Shown here: positions 1-14,800 of the stretch, piece by piece | How the letters are laid out: each line of letters begins with the position of its first letter | Numbering within the stretch: position 1 is the first letter of the stretch | Source: Labia minor | Taxonomy: Eukaryota > Arthropoda > Insecta > Dermaptera > Spongiphoridae | DNA length: 64,000 bases | Direction of reading: 5' to 3' | NCBI GenBank assembly: GCA_963082975.1 | Contig: OY720345.1 | Span: forward strand, 12,054,491 to 12,118,490 | Translations under genes and position numbers: made by a program | Notes under the pieces: model-generated | What the model was told of the DNA's origin: nothing | What the model saw: the letters and a program-made list of their open reading frames with translations, nothing else | Databases searched by the model: none

Positions 1-1530
1 AAAAAGAATATAAATATTTAAATGAATCATACTTGACATCTTTATTTTATTATAATTTAATTTTTTTTAAATATAATAAAAATTAAGTCTATATAATATA
101 TTATAATGATTGCTTTATTTAATTAATATTATCATCAGTGGTGATTAGATTAATTGAAAACTGTTAAAGACTTAATTCCTAATAATAATTTTTCACAGAT
201 ACACTAACGGATTATGTTAGAAGAACATGTCCTGTTACGGCCATTTTCTTGTTATTTATTTGTTATTTTGGAGTGATGGTTATAAAAAAAATGTCTTAAA
301 ATTACATCAACTTTATACAGCTTTTTTTTATCTTATATAAATAATAAACTCTGAAATGTTTTTTTCATTAATTATATATATATAAAAATCAACTTATTTA
401 AATAAGACCTTTGCAATAATATTTTTATCTTTATACATTTTTTTTAATAAATAGAATATAAAAACTTAAAACAAATATTATATATATAAACAACCAATTT
501 TATTTATTTAATTGCTTCCAATCTCATCTCCTTTATTATTATTACATTCCACCAAAAAATGATTTTTTTTTAGTCCTTTTCTCTATTCATCCCATATTTA
601 TTATTGTGATTATTTACTTTATTATACATATTCTGGAACCATCACGCATTTGAAACTTTTTTTTAAAGATTGAGAATCATTTGATTTATTTTAATAATAT
701 AAATAAATGAATCAAATGAATATACTTAATATAAAAGAATCCTCATCCTCATCATCATAAATGTGACTTATAAAATCTATATAATTTTCATTATATTCTT
801 TTTGTTTTTTTTCTTTTGTATTCATTAAAATATTTTATATATATTTGTTCTATTAATAATATATTTACTTTATTATGTTAAAAAAAATTTTGGGCCCTTT
901 TTTAAGATATCATAATTTATTTTTTTATATTATTATTGTTAGATTAAAGAACAATAAAATAATTTATATATTATAATATTAAATATTCTTATATACATAT
1001 AGTTTATAGTATATATTTATATTTTTTTTTAATAAAAATCATATATTTTATTTCATTTTATTATTATATAATAATTAATATATATATATATATATTTCCA
1101 AGAGAGAGTAGACAAATTATTAATTTAATTATAGATACCAAAGGACGTAGTAATTCACAAATTTGTTGTTAGGTTGGAGAAAGGAGAAATTATATAGTTT
1201 TTGAAATTTGATCTTTTTTAAATCATTAAAAAGTTTTATTTTCTTTAAAATATATATAAAATATTAATTCAAAGAGAGGAATGGGGTGGGGAAAATCAGG
1301 AGGGAGAACTCATCTCTACGTCCATGGAATCTTACTTTTGAAAAAAACTAGAAAAAATAAATAAGGAACATTTTAGTTTCGTAAAAGAACATTGATGTTT
1401 TATGAACATCGTTATTGATATTATTAAATTTCTGGTTTAATACTTCTTTAATTTATATTTATATTAACTAGAAGTTCATATCTTCTTAACTATTTATTTA
1501 TTAATTATCATATATATATATATATATATA
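1..1530. other. 3' flank of FAM13, no gene seen
   Basis: Very AT-rich sequence with short TA tracts (for example around 1078-1094 and 1508-1530). No coding potential, RNA gene or recognisable element was seen. Confidence 0.6.
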
Positions 1531-1770
1531 TCGTCGGTTTGGAAGAAGACCGTCACAACTCAAAAATTATCTTAGTGAGATTTTTATATAAAACTATTAA
1601 TTATTGTCAATAGAAATTTTGAAATGCCTTTCCTGAAAATCTATTAATTTTTAGTTATGACAGTTTTCTTCCAAACCGAAGATATATTGACAATAAGTAA
1701 TAGTTTTATATAAAAATCTCACTAAGATAATTTTTGAGTTGTGACTGTCTTCTTCCAAACCGACGATTTA
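1531..1770. repeat. Foldback element with about 70-bp inverted arms
   Basis: The left arm (1531-1602: ATCGTCGGTTTGGAAGAAGA then a stretch with CTCAAAAATTATCTTAGTGA) is repeated inverted at about 1695-1769. A third inner copy of the end motif (CTTCCAAACCGA) lies at 1667-1680. The whole could form one long hairpin. A MITE-like origin is inferred; the autonomous partner is unknown. Confidence 0.75.
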
Positions 1771-2492
1771 TATTTTATTTAATGATAATTTTATTTTTAC
1801 TCTATTTCTCTCTCTTTCTTGCTCTCTCACAGATATATATATATATAAGAATATTTATTTTAATAGTAAAATATAGAAACAAAAATATATAAACATATTA
1901 AAAGATGTGAATAAATTTTTTTTTTAAAAAAGGACTATCTCTATTTATATTTTAATATTAATTATTATATTATTATATTAAAATAAAAGGTTTAAAAAGA
2001 AGTGCGGATTCGTAGGTTCTTTTATTTATTTTTATTTTATTTTTTTATCAGACATGATTGGGCTTGTTTTTTTTTTCTTTTTTAAGTCACTATTATAAAA
2101 AAACATAATATATTGTTTACATATATAAATTAAAAAACAAAAACTACTAATCTAATTTAAAAAGCAATAAAGTTAAATATTGTATGTTTTAAATTGTAAA
2201 ATTATAAAAAAAAAGAAAAATCTTTCTAATGATTCTAAACTTTTGTGTAATATATTAATCAATTTTTTAATTATTTATTCGTTTTATTATTTAGATAATT
2301 TTATTAATAATAAGTTTCAATGGAGTTTTTCTAAGAGATTCGTTTATATATCACAAACTTTGCATTTGATTTTTGTGAAAAAAATATATAAATATATATA
2401 TGTGTAATAGTAAATTATATATTTCACCTTTTTTCCAAAATTATGAGAGAATATAATAAAAAATATTTTTAGTATAATTAATTAATTAATTA

Positions 2493-2535
<43 letters not shown>

Positions 2536-2658
2536 GCTTAATATAAGCTAAATCTTTTATTAATTAATTGATCAATTTAAAAATGATTCTTTAATTTTTT
2601 TTTTCATTTTATTTTTGTTCATTAATCCACGTGACAAATGCAAAGATGATTTACTTAT
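1771..2658. other. 3' flank with TA microsatellite, no gene seen
   Basis: AT-rich DNA with a (TA)n tract near 2499-2530. The only open frame (2180-2407) is Lys/Ile/Asn-rich low-complexity translation with no domain. Confidence 0.6.
2556..2561 (-). terminator. Possible poly(A) signal of FAM13
   Basis: AATAAA on the minus strand about 100 nt after the stop codon. Another overlaps the stop at 2658-2663. In DNA this AT-rich the motif is frequent by chance, so the choice is tentative. Confidence 0.3.
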
Positions 2659-2881
2659 TTATTGATGTTTTTGAGTATTTTTAGCCACAAGGGCTTCTAG
2701 AAGTCGTAATCGGGCTTTTGCTTGTTTATAAGCTTGATAGATATGCTCAAGTGGGAGACGATCTTCTCGTTGTAATTTTTTACCAGTACGTCCTGTAATC
2801 TCCTCTTCAAAATCACGCAATTGACGGCGCAAACGTCGTTTTTCTTCACGTCCTGCACGATGTTCAGCCAGCAGTTCCGTC
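2659..2881 (-). CDS. FAM13A: FAM13 terminal exon with stop codon
   Basis: The acceptor TTTTGATAG|GAC takes phase 2; the stop TAA is at 2661-2659. It encodes TELLAEHRAGREEKRRLRRQ, LRDFEEEITGRTGKKLQRED and YKQAKARLRLLEALVAKN, the conserved basic coiled-coil C-terminus of FAM13 proteins. Confidence 0.94.
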
Positions 2882-5800
2882 CTATCAAAATAAATAAATA
2901 AATAAATATAACTATCAAATAAATCTAAAAATTAAAAAAGTAAAATTTTAAAATAAAATATGAAGAATTTATATCTATACATATATATACGTTAAATATA
3001 TATTTATCAATTAACTTTTAAAAGAAAGACTTGCTATTTATTTATTTTTTTCTTATAATAACTAATTAATAATTAATAAATAATACTCACAAAGGAAGTG
3101 CATGTAATTTTTCTGAAGGTTCCATGCCACTATTATTTATTGATATAGCAGTTGCGTTTTCTATCTCATTAGCCTGTTCATCATTAATACATTTTTCATT
3201 TAATTTTTCTTCAGGAGAATTATCTCCTGTTGGTGTGACAGCTGGTGGTGGGGGTGGCGATGTACTAGTAAATTCCATTGCTTCGTGCTCTAGAATCGTT
3301 GCCAATTCAGAAATACTATCCTTCATTTTTGACTAAAAAAATATAAATATATTTTTAATATTTATTTTAATAGGAATAATGTGACAAATAATTTATTTTA
3401 TTTTATTAAATGAATGAATTGAATTAAATGTAATTTTTTTTTTATAAAAGTCAAAATCAAAATAAAAAAATATATTTAAAATATCCCATGTAAATTTTGT
3501 TCAAATTTTTTGTATTTATAACAATTTATATATTTTCAATAATGACTTTATCAATATAAAAAAGTATTCTTCTTTAGTTACTTCATTTTTCAATCTCACC
3601 ATTGAATACAATATGAATAAACCCATACACATCTTAAAACAAAAATTATATATTATAATATAATAATATTATGAAAATTCAATAAATTAACATTTAATCA
3701 ATACAAATGGATGTGATAGAATGGGTGGATTGTTATGAGATTTACATTTGCAAATGAAGGTTTCAAAAACGAATAAAAGCAGGACATGTATTACGTTCAA
3801 AATTAAAATAATAGGTATGTCTAATAACAGCTGATTGTTTTGCATTCGATTGGATACTTACAGGTCCTTGGCGTGCAATCATTCTTTTCAGGGATCGATA
3901 ACGATCATAAAGTGGCCGAACAAGATCTCTGGCCGTTTTTACAGTAGGTCGTCCATGGATTGATTCAAGAAAAAGAAGTGCCTTCTGTACAGAAACTTTC
4001 TCATCGATCACTTGCTGACGATTAAGCTGTTCGAGGGACTCAGGCCGACCAGTTTGCGTTCTTTTGTCAGACAAATGCTATACGGAAAGTTTTTTTATTT
4101 TTTTATTATTATTAAATAGTTAGAAAAAATTTCAATTTTTAATAAAAGTAAGATAAAATAATAACTAAATAAATAAACATGAAAAAACTTTGAGTCTATT
4201 TAAAAAAAAATTTATAGCAAACCTCAAAAAAATAATAAATATATTCCTATAGATAGTGTATATCTATAACTAAATCTATGACACTACTGAACTCAAAAGT
4301 CCTTGGCCGCAATCTACGATATTTCTGCAAATGATTTATCCTGAGCCACCTCTCTCCACCCAATATAATCTAATTTCCATCAAATTCCGATTTAATATTA
4401 TCTTGTCACGCATTTTCTTCACTGAGTTGGGTTAACAATTGGTTTTTCCCAAAAAATCTATTTACCAAACATATTTTGGGTAATGTAAGCAGGATACCAT
4501 AGATATCAAATAAAAGGTGATATTATAAGCTATATTTCTTAATTAAATATTGATATTATTGAGTCGAAAATTGAATATGAATTTTTAAAATAAATGAGTG
4601 TATTAAAGGGATTTACCTAAATTTAAAATGGAAACATATATAAACCATTAAATACATCAAAGTAAAAAATTAAAAACGTTCAAATCTAGATTCTACATAA
4701 ATTGTATATACGTAATTTATATTACATTACATATTCATTTTATGGTAACATTTATGGGAAAAATGAAAGATAAAAGGGAACAAATATATTGTAAAATAAA
4801 TAAATAAATACCTTTTCAATTTCTGTAACTGTTTGTTCAATTGTATTCTTGCTTCGTGTATTTGAATGGCTTGAATCTTTTTGTAAAACACTTTGAGGTT
4901 CGTCTTTTAAAACTAAAATAATAAAGAAAATGAATTATAATATATTTAATTGAACACAATAAATTGAAAATAAATAAAGAAAAAACGGTTAACTTACTTT
5001 TCAATTCACGACGTAGTTTAGCTAATTCTAAACAAACTTTCTTCACTTCTTTATTTTCAAATTTATCCAAATGCGATGGTCTATAGCCATTATCTTTTTC
5101 AAAATCCTCTTCATATAATTTTAATTTCTTTTTTAATCTTTAAATAAAAATAATTAAATATAAATATATATTTATAATTATATATGTTTTTGTTTCATGT
5201 TTATTTTTGTTTAAAATGTTTTGTTTATGTATATAAATTTACTTTATATAAATATATAGATATATATATATGATAAATACAATTTAATAATTATATTTTA
5301 TGATCTTACTAAGTAAATATTAAGTTATGTTAAATTCAATAAAAATATCTTTAATATTTAAAATAATATTTGTTAGAACATTAATATACCCATATAATAA
5401 ACAAAAGACATAAAATAAATATTTAAATTTTGATTTTATTATACAGATATTTTTAATACAATTATATAAATTTATAAAATAGTAAAGAAAATCTAGAAAT
5501 TTTGTTGAAAAATTATAATTTGTTAATTTGTGATTTGAAATTATTAATAAATTAATATTTTAAATCCAAAGAAACAATAAACGAGTGAAAATTTTCTCCT
5601 ATATTTCATTTTTTTTAAATAATGTAAAAAGATAAAAAAAAATTGACCACTTACAAAACCATTTGTTTATTACAATTAGCCAGTCTCGCTTCTGCTTCTG
5701 GTCCATGTGCTCGTCCCCTTGCATGTTCATGTGGTGGGGATGGCGGAATCGATGGATCCAAATATATATGCCGAGTCCAAATAACTGAATTTCTTGGTGA

Positions 5801-8800
5801 AAGAAGTGCTTGACTACTTGGTACTGGTTCATTCTAATTAAAAAGAATATTAAAATAAATAAGTAAATTCGAATTTTAAAAATAAATACTTGATTATTAT
5901 ATTATATATATATTATTTACTTGTTCTTGTTCAGCTCTTGAATGGTTCCATTTTGAGGATTGACTTGTTAATGGCTCAGAAGAGTCCACTTGTTCATGAA
6001 GAGTGGATAAATCCAAGGGTGGTGTACTGGGACTTGCTGCAGGTGATGGGGACCGATCTCTGATTTCCTTGAAAATTAAAAAAATTGAAAATTTAAAAAA
6101 TATGAAATTGTTATATATAAAACTACTAATTTAATGAATCGTCACCTTTTTTTTCAAATATATATATATATTGTATACATGATGTTTTTTTTCTTATTTA
6201 TAAATCTTATCTGTATGATTCGATAAACATGAGACGAGGGTTTGAACCTCGCCAAATTCATTAATTAATAAATTAATATTAATATTAATCTAAATAAAGT
6301 TTAAAAATTGATAATTAAATGTAAATTTTATTGACTTCACTCTAGAAAAAAGAGAAATTGTCCTCTACTGTTTTTTTTTAAATATAATTAAAATTGATCT
6401 GAAAGACGAAACTAAATATTTAGTTTTTACATCACGATAGAGTAAACAAATAGACGTTCTCATCTGAGATAAGTATTTAGAAAACTCGACTGAGACTTTT
6501 CAGTCGTCATGAAAATAAAATTTTAAACATCAAAAATCATTATTTTTCTAATTTATTTTTTTATCCACCTTTGTAATCCAACATATCAATTAATTATAGA
6601 TTAATCTTTATCATAGTAAATAGTAAATAAATATTAATATATATAGAATAAAATTACTTCTTGGTGTAATTGAAGAAAACCATGTTTGCTTTTATTATGT
6701 GAACTTGAATCCTCAGATGAGGTTGAAGTTGAACTGGAAACTGGTGTTAGCTGCTGCACCTGTCCAGACCCCAAATCATCCTCGACATCTTCATTTTCCT
6801 ATAAATATATTAATCAAGGATTAATATATGTGTAACTATACTAGTAAATTAAATAATATTATATAGTAGAACCTCGATAAGTTAAAGTCAAAGGGAAACA
6901 CAAAATATTTTAAGTTATAGAGGTTTTAAGATATCAAGGGTCTATGTTAGGAATAGGTTAATAATGTTCATCTAACATCAAAAGATCTTCTTACGTATTT
7001 TATTATTAGTTTTATAATAATAATAGGGAAAGGATTATGAAAGAACAGAGACCACAATTTTTTGGGAGGAAAATCATCTTAATGAGAAATATACTGTGAA
7101 CTGATTTGTGATAATCTCTAAATAAAATAATTTCTTTTATTTATTAAATTAAAAGGAGAAGTAAGTTTTTTTCTCAAAATACAGTAGAACCTCGATAAGT
7201 TAAAGTCCAAGGGAAACACAAAATAATTTAAGTTATAGAGATTTTAATTTATCAAGGGTCTATGTTAGGGATAGGCGTATAGGTTAATAACATTTTTTTA
7301 AATGCTAAATCATGGCGTTTCTTAAAATTCTCTAACCAGTCATTGCTGGCTTTAAAATTTTTGATTTTCAGCGAATTAGCGAACTCTTCAGATTTTTCTT
7401 TCAGTATGGGTCCACTAACACTGATGTTTTTGTTTATGACACTCTTTGAACCACGTAAACAAACATTGTTCTAAATTAGGGAATTCGGCAATTTTTCGTC
7501 TTTTACATTGAAGAATTTCTCCTGATTCTTGATTCTTCAAGATTTCAGCTTCTGAGGGCCAATACAGTGATTACTAATTTAAGTTAACTAGGTTGCGTAT
7601 TTTAAGTTATTGAGGTCTTGGGCTCTGATGGGAAGGGAACATATTTTTTTTAAGTTATAGAGATTTTTAAGTTACCAAGGTTTGAGTTATCGAGGTTCTA
7701 CTGTATTATAAATTCAATATAATATAGAAAGATTTTAAATGATAAATTTTATGGTTTGTAGAATTTAAATGATAAATGATGATAAATTTCATTGGATGGA
7801 AAATAAAAAATATTTAAAAATAGACAGATTATAGATTATATGTTTCATTTTTCGTAATCTATAAAATTTCAGTTGTTCAATTGAAGAAATGGTCTAAGAA
7901 ATGAAAAAATGATTATTAATTTAAAAGCAGTAGGGGTTGTTGACAGTTATTTTGAATGCATTTGCATTTGATTATGGAAGTCAGCTTGCTAACCTTAGAT
8001 GATGACCCCGGCGTATCAGCTTGATCTGAATCGGTACTATTGGCAGATATAACAGCAGCAGCAGCAGCTTCCACAGAGGAGATAAGTGAAGTACTAGCAA
8101 CATCATTCTTTCCACTAGAACTATGTTTATTGGAGCTTGATTCTTTATGACGACGACGTCTTCTAGGTAAATTACTACGACCTCTTGGTCGTGCACCACG
8201 GCATAATCTTTCTGAATGTCTTCGGCGTTCATGCTCAGAAAAATTATCTTCATCATTTCCACAAATACTCGTATTTGTGTTATTATTATGTAAACTCGCA
8301 CATATTGATTCACCTCCAACTTGACATGCGGTTAGACTTGGTTGTTTCTTTTATAAAAAAAAAAATATAAAAATATATTTATAATGATGATATAAATAGG
8401 AAGAGGAAAAGATTACAAAAAAAACAAACATTTTTTTTAAAAATCACTTACATTAGAAGGGTCAATTAATTCAGTAAGAAAATTTTTCGATTTCGTAGAT
8501 CTGTGTCCACTGATCACAGGACCTATTGTTCCATGATGTCGATGACTAACATGACTGTGATGATGGACTGAAATGTTATGTTGATTTTTAGCCAAAGTGA
8601 AGTCTTCGTGACTGCTCACACGACGGATGCTACTCTCATCTCGCCTACGACCACTTTCAGGTGCCTGTGGTCGTTCCTCGGAATTTGATCTAGAAAAACA
8701 ATAAATGGATTAATCATTGATATAATAGAAATTAAAGATAATTTGTTATACCTAATGACTTTTCGTTCATGGCTTTGCGATTGATAATTGCCACTCTCAT

Positions 8801-11800
8801 GTCTTTCTTTGCGTTTACGAGGAGGTTTCACTTCACTGGTGATGGTCTCCTCAGTATCAAGACAATCGTGGCCACCACAATTCTCTTTTGTGTGATTTTC
8901 CTTTGCTGGCTGAATTGATTCTTGAGTAGAAATAGCTTCAAGAGAACAACTATAAAAAAAAGATAAATAAAAATAAATATATTTTATACAAAAAAAATAA
9001 AAACTTAATTTCTAAAATCAAATAAATCAATTCTTATTTGAATTAATTATCATAAATTATATTGGTTTAAAAAATTCTTAAAATGGGGTAATTTTTTTGG
9101 GTTTGATTAATTTTTACTATCTCGCCAAATTAGAGGAAAAAAGTTGCAATCACGAAAATTTTCGATGTCGAGATTTTGATGTTTTTATACGTTTTGAAGG
9201 TTCCTGAATCATTTTCACTAAGGTTGAGAAAAATGTGTGTGTGTATGTATGTAGACAAGATTACGCAAAAACGGTTTTAGTTAGAATCATGAAATTTGGT
9301 ATACGAGAATTATTCAAAATTCGTAGTTTTCTATCAACTTTTGAGAAATGTAGTTCAACCGAAAGAGGGTCATTACCTACAACGTTTTGATTTTTTTTCC
9401 TCTAAAGCGACCGTAAAAATAAAGATATATGTTCGATTATTTTTCACATGATTAAAAATTGTATAAAACTGCTATATATAGAATTTCAGCTTGATTGAAT
9501 CGCTGAAAATACCAGAATTAATTTTTTAACACTGCAAATCTCACGCGCCAACACGTGACGTGGTGCAATCAACAAAGAACCAAACACGCGCTGGTTTAAT
9601 AAATATTAATTATCAATTTTAATTTATAATTTAATTAATAAAATTTAATTTAAATATAATAAATGTTATTTTATCAAATTCAAATTGCGAGATAGTCGAG
9701 TGGAGACACTCCAGATTTTTTTTTATACATCTCTTTGCATAATAATGTAGATAAACTATTTGTGAGAAAGTTATTTGATTGAAAAAATTTAAAAATATGT
9801 AAAACTCTTAGGAAATTTGGATTAAATTTAATAAAATTCTAATCCAATTATAAAAGAGATATTAGAAATTTAATCAATAATGACAAACAGAAATTGATAG
9901 TTTTATTTTATTTTGATGATAAATGATAAATGATGATGATGATGATAATGATGATGAAAATTAATCAATCATCACATCTTATCTTAATTAAATTATCAAA
10001 TAATAAAATGGACAAGCCGATTCATGTTTATAATGGAAATTAAATGGAAATTTCCATATCTTTCCTTTTAATTCAATCGAGGAGGATATGAATATCCTAA
10101 ATGGCAATTTGAAATTCATTTGTCTAGTTTTTAATATTAATAACAAAAAAAAGGAAAAAGTCTTACATTTTCTCTTTATTTAATTAAATTATATATAAAA
10201 ATAAATATTGTTATAATATTAATTCATACAAGAATATTAATAACAAATCAGAATAGTGAATGCTAAAATTTATAAAATTTAGTTTATTGTAATAATAATT
10301 GTAGGGGAAAAATACTAAAATATCAAAAAGGGAAGTATATTTTATTTTATTACACGCTTTTATTTAGCTTACACCCGTTTCCGTGCCGTCAAATCTTGTA
10401 AGGTTAATTTGACGCACTTCCCAATGTTCGAATGAGCTGAAATTTCGCATACATATGTAACTCCGATGACAATGCAATATTCTGATTCAACTTAGGTCAT
10501 AGGTGACCTAGGAGGTATTATATTTATCAATTAGTAATTACATATTGCAGAATATTGAAAAATAGTAATTAAATATTAATATAAAATTAATTTAAATCAT
10601 GTTTAATTATTTTGTAAAAATATTTTTTAATTTAAATGAATATCAATTAAAGTAATGGCGAGATTGTTTTTGAAAAGATATATGTATATATAAACCAATA
10701 ATCTAATAATAATAATAATAAAAATAATAATCAGCCCCCTATACCACCGATTTGATTTGATTAGTATTTTGAGGTGAAGGATCGACTTGAATTAGATTCT
10801 TTCAACATTCCCACTATAACTTCAAATAAAAAACCGGGCGAAATTTCTATCAAGACTAAAAATTAGGAAATAAAAAAAATAAAAAAAAAAAACTTTTTAA
10901 AAACACGCTTTTATTTAAATGTACTAAAAGGAGAAAATAATTTCTCCACACACACCACAATTTCCTTATAATTAATCATATCTAAAAAATGAAAGCGTGG
11001 CCACCAAACATGCAGGGAAAAACGTAAATTCTACTTCAAATAGACATAGTTGTCAATTATAGTAGAAAAAGAAAAAAAACAGAAAGGATTGTGGATATAC
11101 AATGAAATGTCCTTCGTATTCTTTTCCTTTCTCTGCATATTTGGCGTCCACGCTTTCATTTTTTTAGATATGATTAATTGTAAGGAAATTGTGGTGTGTG
11201 TGGAGAAATTATTTTCTCTTTTTTAGTGCATTTAAATAAAAGCGTGTTTTTAAAAAGTTATTTTTTATATATTTTTTTTTATTTTTATTAATTGATAAAT
11301 ATATATCTAATAATAAATTTATAATTGTAAATTACCAATTCAATTGGACTTATTCTTGCATCACCATATCTATTTTCTCTTTAAATATGAATGGTAAAGA
11401 TTAATTGATTTTTATTGAACTTTAACAATTTGCAGTCTGGACATCATATAAAATAACAAACAAGTAATAAGTAATAATGAATTTAAATAAGTTTTTAATG
11501 TATATAATACATATTATATTAACCTTGAATTTATTATATTTATGGATCATGTAATGAATAAATAAATAACATTTGTATTGACAATTGATTTTCAATGTCG
11601 TTTAGCGAAATCCAATTTCGTTCATTCAACCTAATAAATAATAATATTACAATTAAATTTGACATTTTATAATAATACTGTTATTTATATTGTAATTAAA
11701 ATGTTGACTTTTTTGACCTTGAATTGTGTGGGTGGAATTAGAAAGACAAGATAGATCAGTGATTAGATATTAGTCATTTAAAAAAAATAGGAAGGTAAAA

Positions 11801-14800
11801 ACGGAAGTGTAATAAGATGTCATTGGGATAAAACTTTCAAAATAAAATTGTATAATAAAGAGAAAGATAGATATACGAGGTTTGTTCAAAAGAAAAGGTG
11901 AATTTTGAATTATTTCAAAAAATATTTATTTATTCATCAATATCCAATTTGGCCCCTTCAAAGCAATTCCTCTCAGATATAATGCAGTTATGCCAGCGCT
12001 TCTTCTAATCGTCGAAGCTCTTTTGAAATGCGCTTTTCGGTATGGCCATCATCTCGTTCTCCGATTCCGACTTTTCTCATCAATTGTAGCAAAATGCTTT
12101 CCTTTCATTAGAATCTTCAGTTTTGGGAATAGGAAAAAGTTGCAGGGAGCCAAATCTGGTGAATACGGTGTTTGTTTGAGGCATGATTACGGTGTTGTTT
12201 TTGGCCAAAAAATAACGAACTAGCAATGATGTGTGAGCTGATGCAGATGATGCAGAATCCATTATTTGTTTTTCCACAATTCAGATCGTTTGAGCCGTAT
12301 TGCTTCACGCAAACGTTGCATTACATCCTTGTAGTATTCCTTATTAACAGCACGACGTGTTGGCAAGAACTCATGATGCATCACGCCATTGCAATCGAAT
12401 AAACAGTGAGCACAACCTTCACATTGGATCGAACTTGGAGTGTTTTTTTTAAAGCGCTTGTACCACTTATAAACAATTTTTTGAAACAAAGTAGACTCGC
12501 CGAATGCCACAGTCAACATTTTAAGTACGTTGGAGCACTTTATTCCATTTTGAACGCAAAATTTAATAGAGATCCTTTAAAAAATCAAAGAATTACACAA
12601 AAACGAGACTAATTTTTTCAGTTGTCAAAAACAAAATACTAATGGCTAATAATGTTAACATATGAGAAACAAAAAAAATTCCATAATCAAATGTACACAG
12701 AACGCGAAAATTCAAAATTCACCTTTTCTTTTGAACAGACTTCATACACTGTTTTCAAATTAGAATCGTCACGAATGGGCTTTAAATCTACAAAAATTTT
12801 CTAAGATTTTTAAAATTGAAAATATCTAATTAGAGATTATAGAAAGACCTTTATTTGAAATAATTTTCAAAAATTAGATTGAAATTTTACTTAAAAATAA
12901 ATAATATTAGTAAAAAATTCATTTGCACATTATTCCTTTAAAAATCTCTCAAATACAAAAACTTTTTATTAATTTTCATAAAGTTAAAAACATTACTTAA
13001 ATAAATTGTACAAATTTAATTAATAAATATTAACAAATATCATTAAATTTCCAAATAAAACATTATTATGATTCAAGATGGTTTTAATATATATGATCTA
13101 GTTTATGTAAGTATATACTTATATAAGAATATAAAGGATATAAGAATGTGGAAGATAACTATGGATAGTTAAAAAAGTTAAATTCTAAACCAAGTATAAA
13201 AGTATAGATAAGTTATACGAGAGTGGGGTGAAAAGTTTCCGGCCTGACCAAGAAAAACGATGTTTTTAAATTTTTTTTTTTTATATATTTTTCAACATAA
13301 TCTCCATCAACACTGATACATTTCTCATAACGGTGTTCTAATTAATTAATTTAATTAATTAATTAAATTTAATTTAAGTTTCATCAACATGCCTACAGCG
13401 CCAAATTATCTTTAGAAATGGTTTTTCGAAGCAGTTTTTGGTCAAACGTTAGCAAACGCGGCACCCACGTTGCACACAGCTTTCATATTCAAATGGTTGT
13501 GCAAAATATTTCGCACAGGTTCAGCTGACATCGTACATGTCTCAGCTATTGTGAATGTTGAAAAATAAAGCAAAAAGAAAAAGAAATTTAAAAACATCGT
13601 TTTTCTTGGTCAGGCCGGAAACTTTTCACCCCATCCTCATATAAAAGATATACAGATTTTTTATAGTAAGTCAGGTGCAAATAATTATAATAATAATGGA
13701 ATTGGAAAAAGAAAAGATAGATAGAGAGAAAGAATGCAAGAGATAAATAAATTATGAAATATTCGATCATTGTATATTTAAATGAATTTGATAATATAAT
13801 ATGTTATGATGACAGATAAACAACCAAACAATCACCTGTTGAAAATCAATTTTATAATTGATAAAGCAATCAATCAATAGATAAATATATTATACTAGTT
13901 TCAAAATAAGAATATATATATATATACTCGTAGTGAGTTAAATGTTTAAATTCCAAAGTGCAAGTTTAACACCATTCATGTTTCGACTTGCACTCTGTGT
14001 ATGTTCAAAATTTATTCTTTAAATTATCGTGAGATTAAATAAAAATAATGTCCTTCTTTTTTTATTATTAGGATAATTATTATATAATTATTATTATTTT
14101 AAATAGATGGTTGTCCTATTTAATTAAACAGAAATAAAATAGAACATGCCTTATTTTGGATCAATTAGATCAGAGGTTCCCAAACTTTTTTGTGTTGTAG
14201 ACCCCTTGACATTTTTTTCGGTTTTGGGTGGACCCCTACTTACTTGATACTTATTGTTCGTAATTTCCTAACCTTAGTGAAGTTTAGTGAAAAAATCTGG
14301 AGTGTCTCCACTCGACTATCTCGCAAATTTGAATTGGATTAAATAACATATATTAATTTAAATTAAATTAAATTAAATTAATTAAATTATGAATTAAAAT
14401 TAATAAATAATATTTATTAAATCAGCGCATGTTTGGCTCTTTGTTGATGGCACCACGTCACGTGTTGGCGCGTGAGATTTGCAGTGTTAAAAAATTAATT
14501 CTGGTACTTTCAGCGATTCAATCAAGCTGAAATTCTATATATAGCAGTTTTATACAATTATTAATCATGTGAAAAATTATCAAACATATATCTTTATTTT
14601 TACGGTCACTTTAGAAGAAAAAATCAAAACGTTGTAGGTAATGACCCTCTTCCGGTTGAGCTACATTTCTCAAAAGTTGATAGAAAAATATGAATTTTGA
14701 ATAATGCCCATGTACCAAATTGCATCATTCTAGCTCAAACCATTTTTGCGTAATCTTGGTTACATACATACACATACACACAGACATTTTTCTCAACCTT

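Noticed and set aside
6225..6255. tRNA-like T-arm (GAGGGTTTGAACCTCGCC)
   Set aside because: No A box, acceptor stem or anticodon arm can be built around it; an isolated B-box-like hairpin.
7981..8319. 112-codon minus-strand frame with a hydrophobic tail
   Set aside because: Wrong frame over the FAM13 Arg/Ser-rich exon; it does not keep phase with flanking exons.
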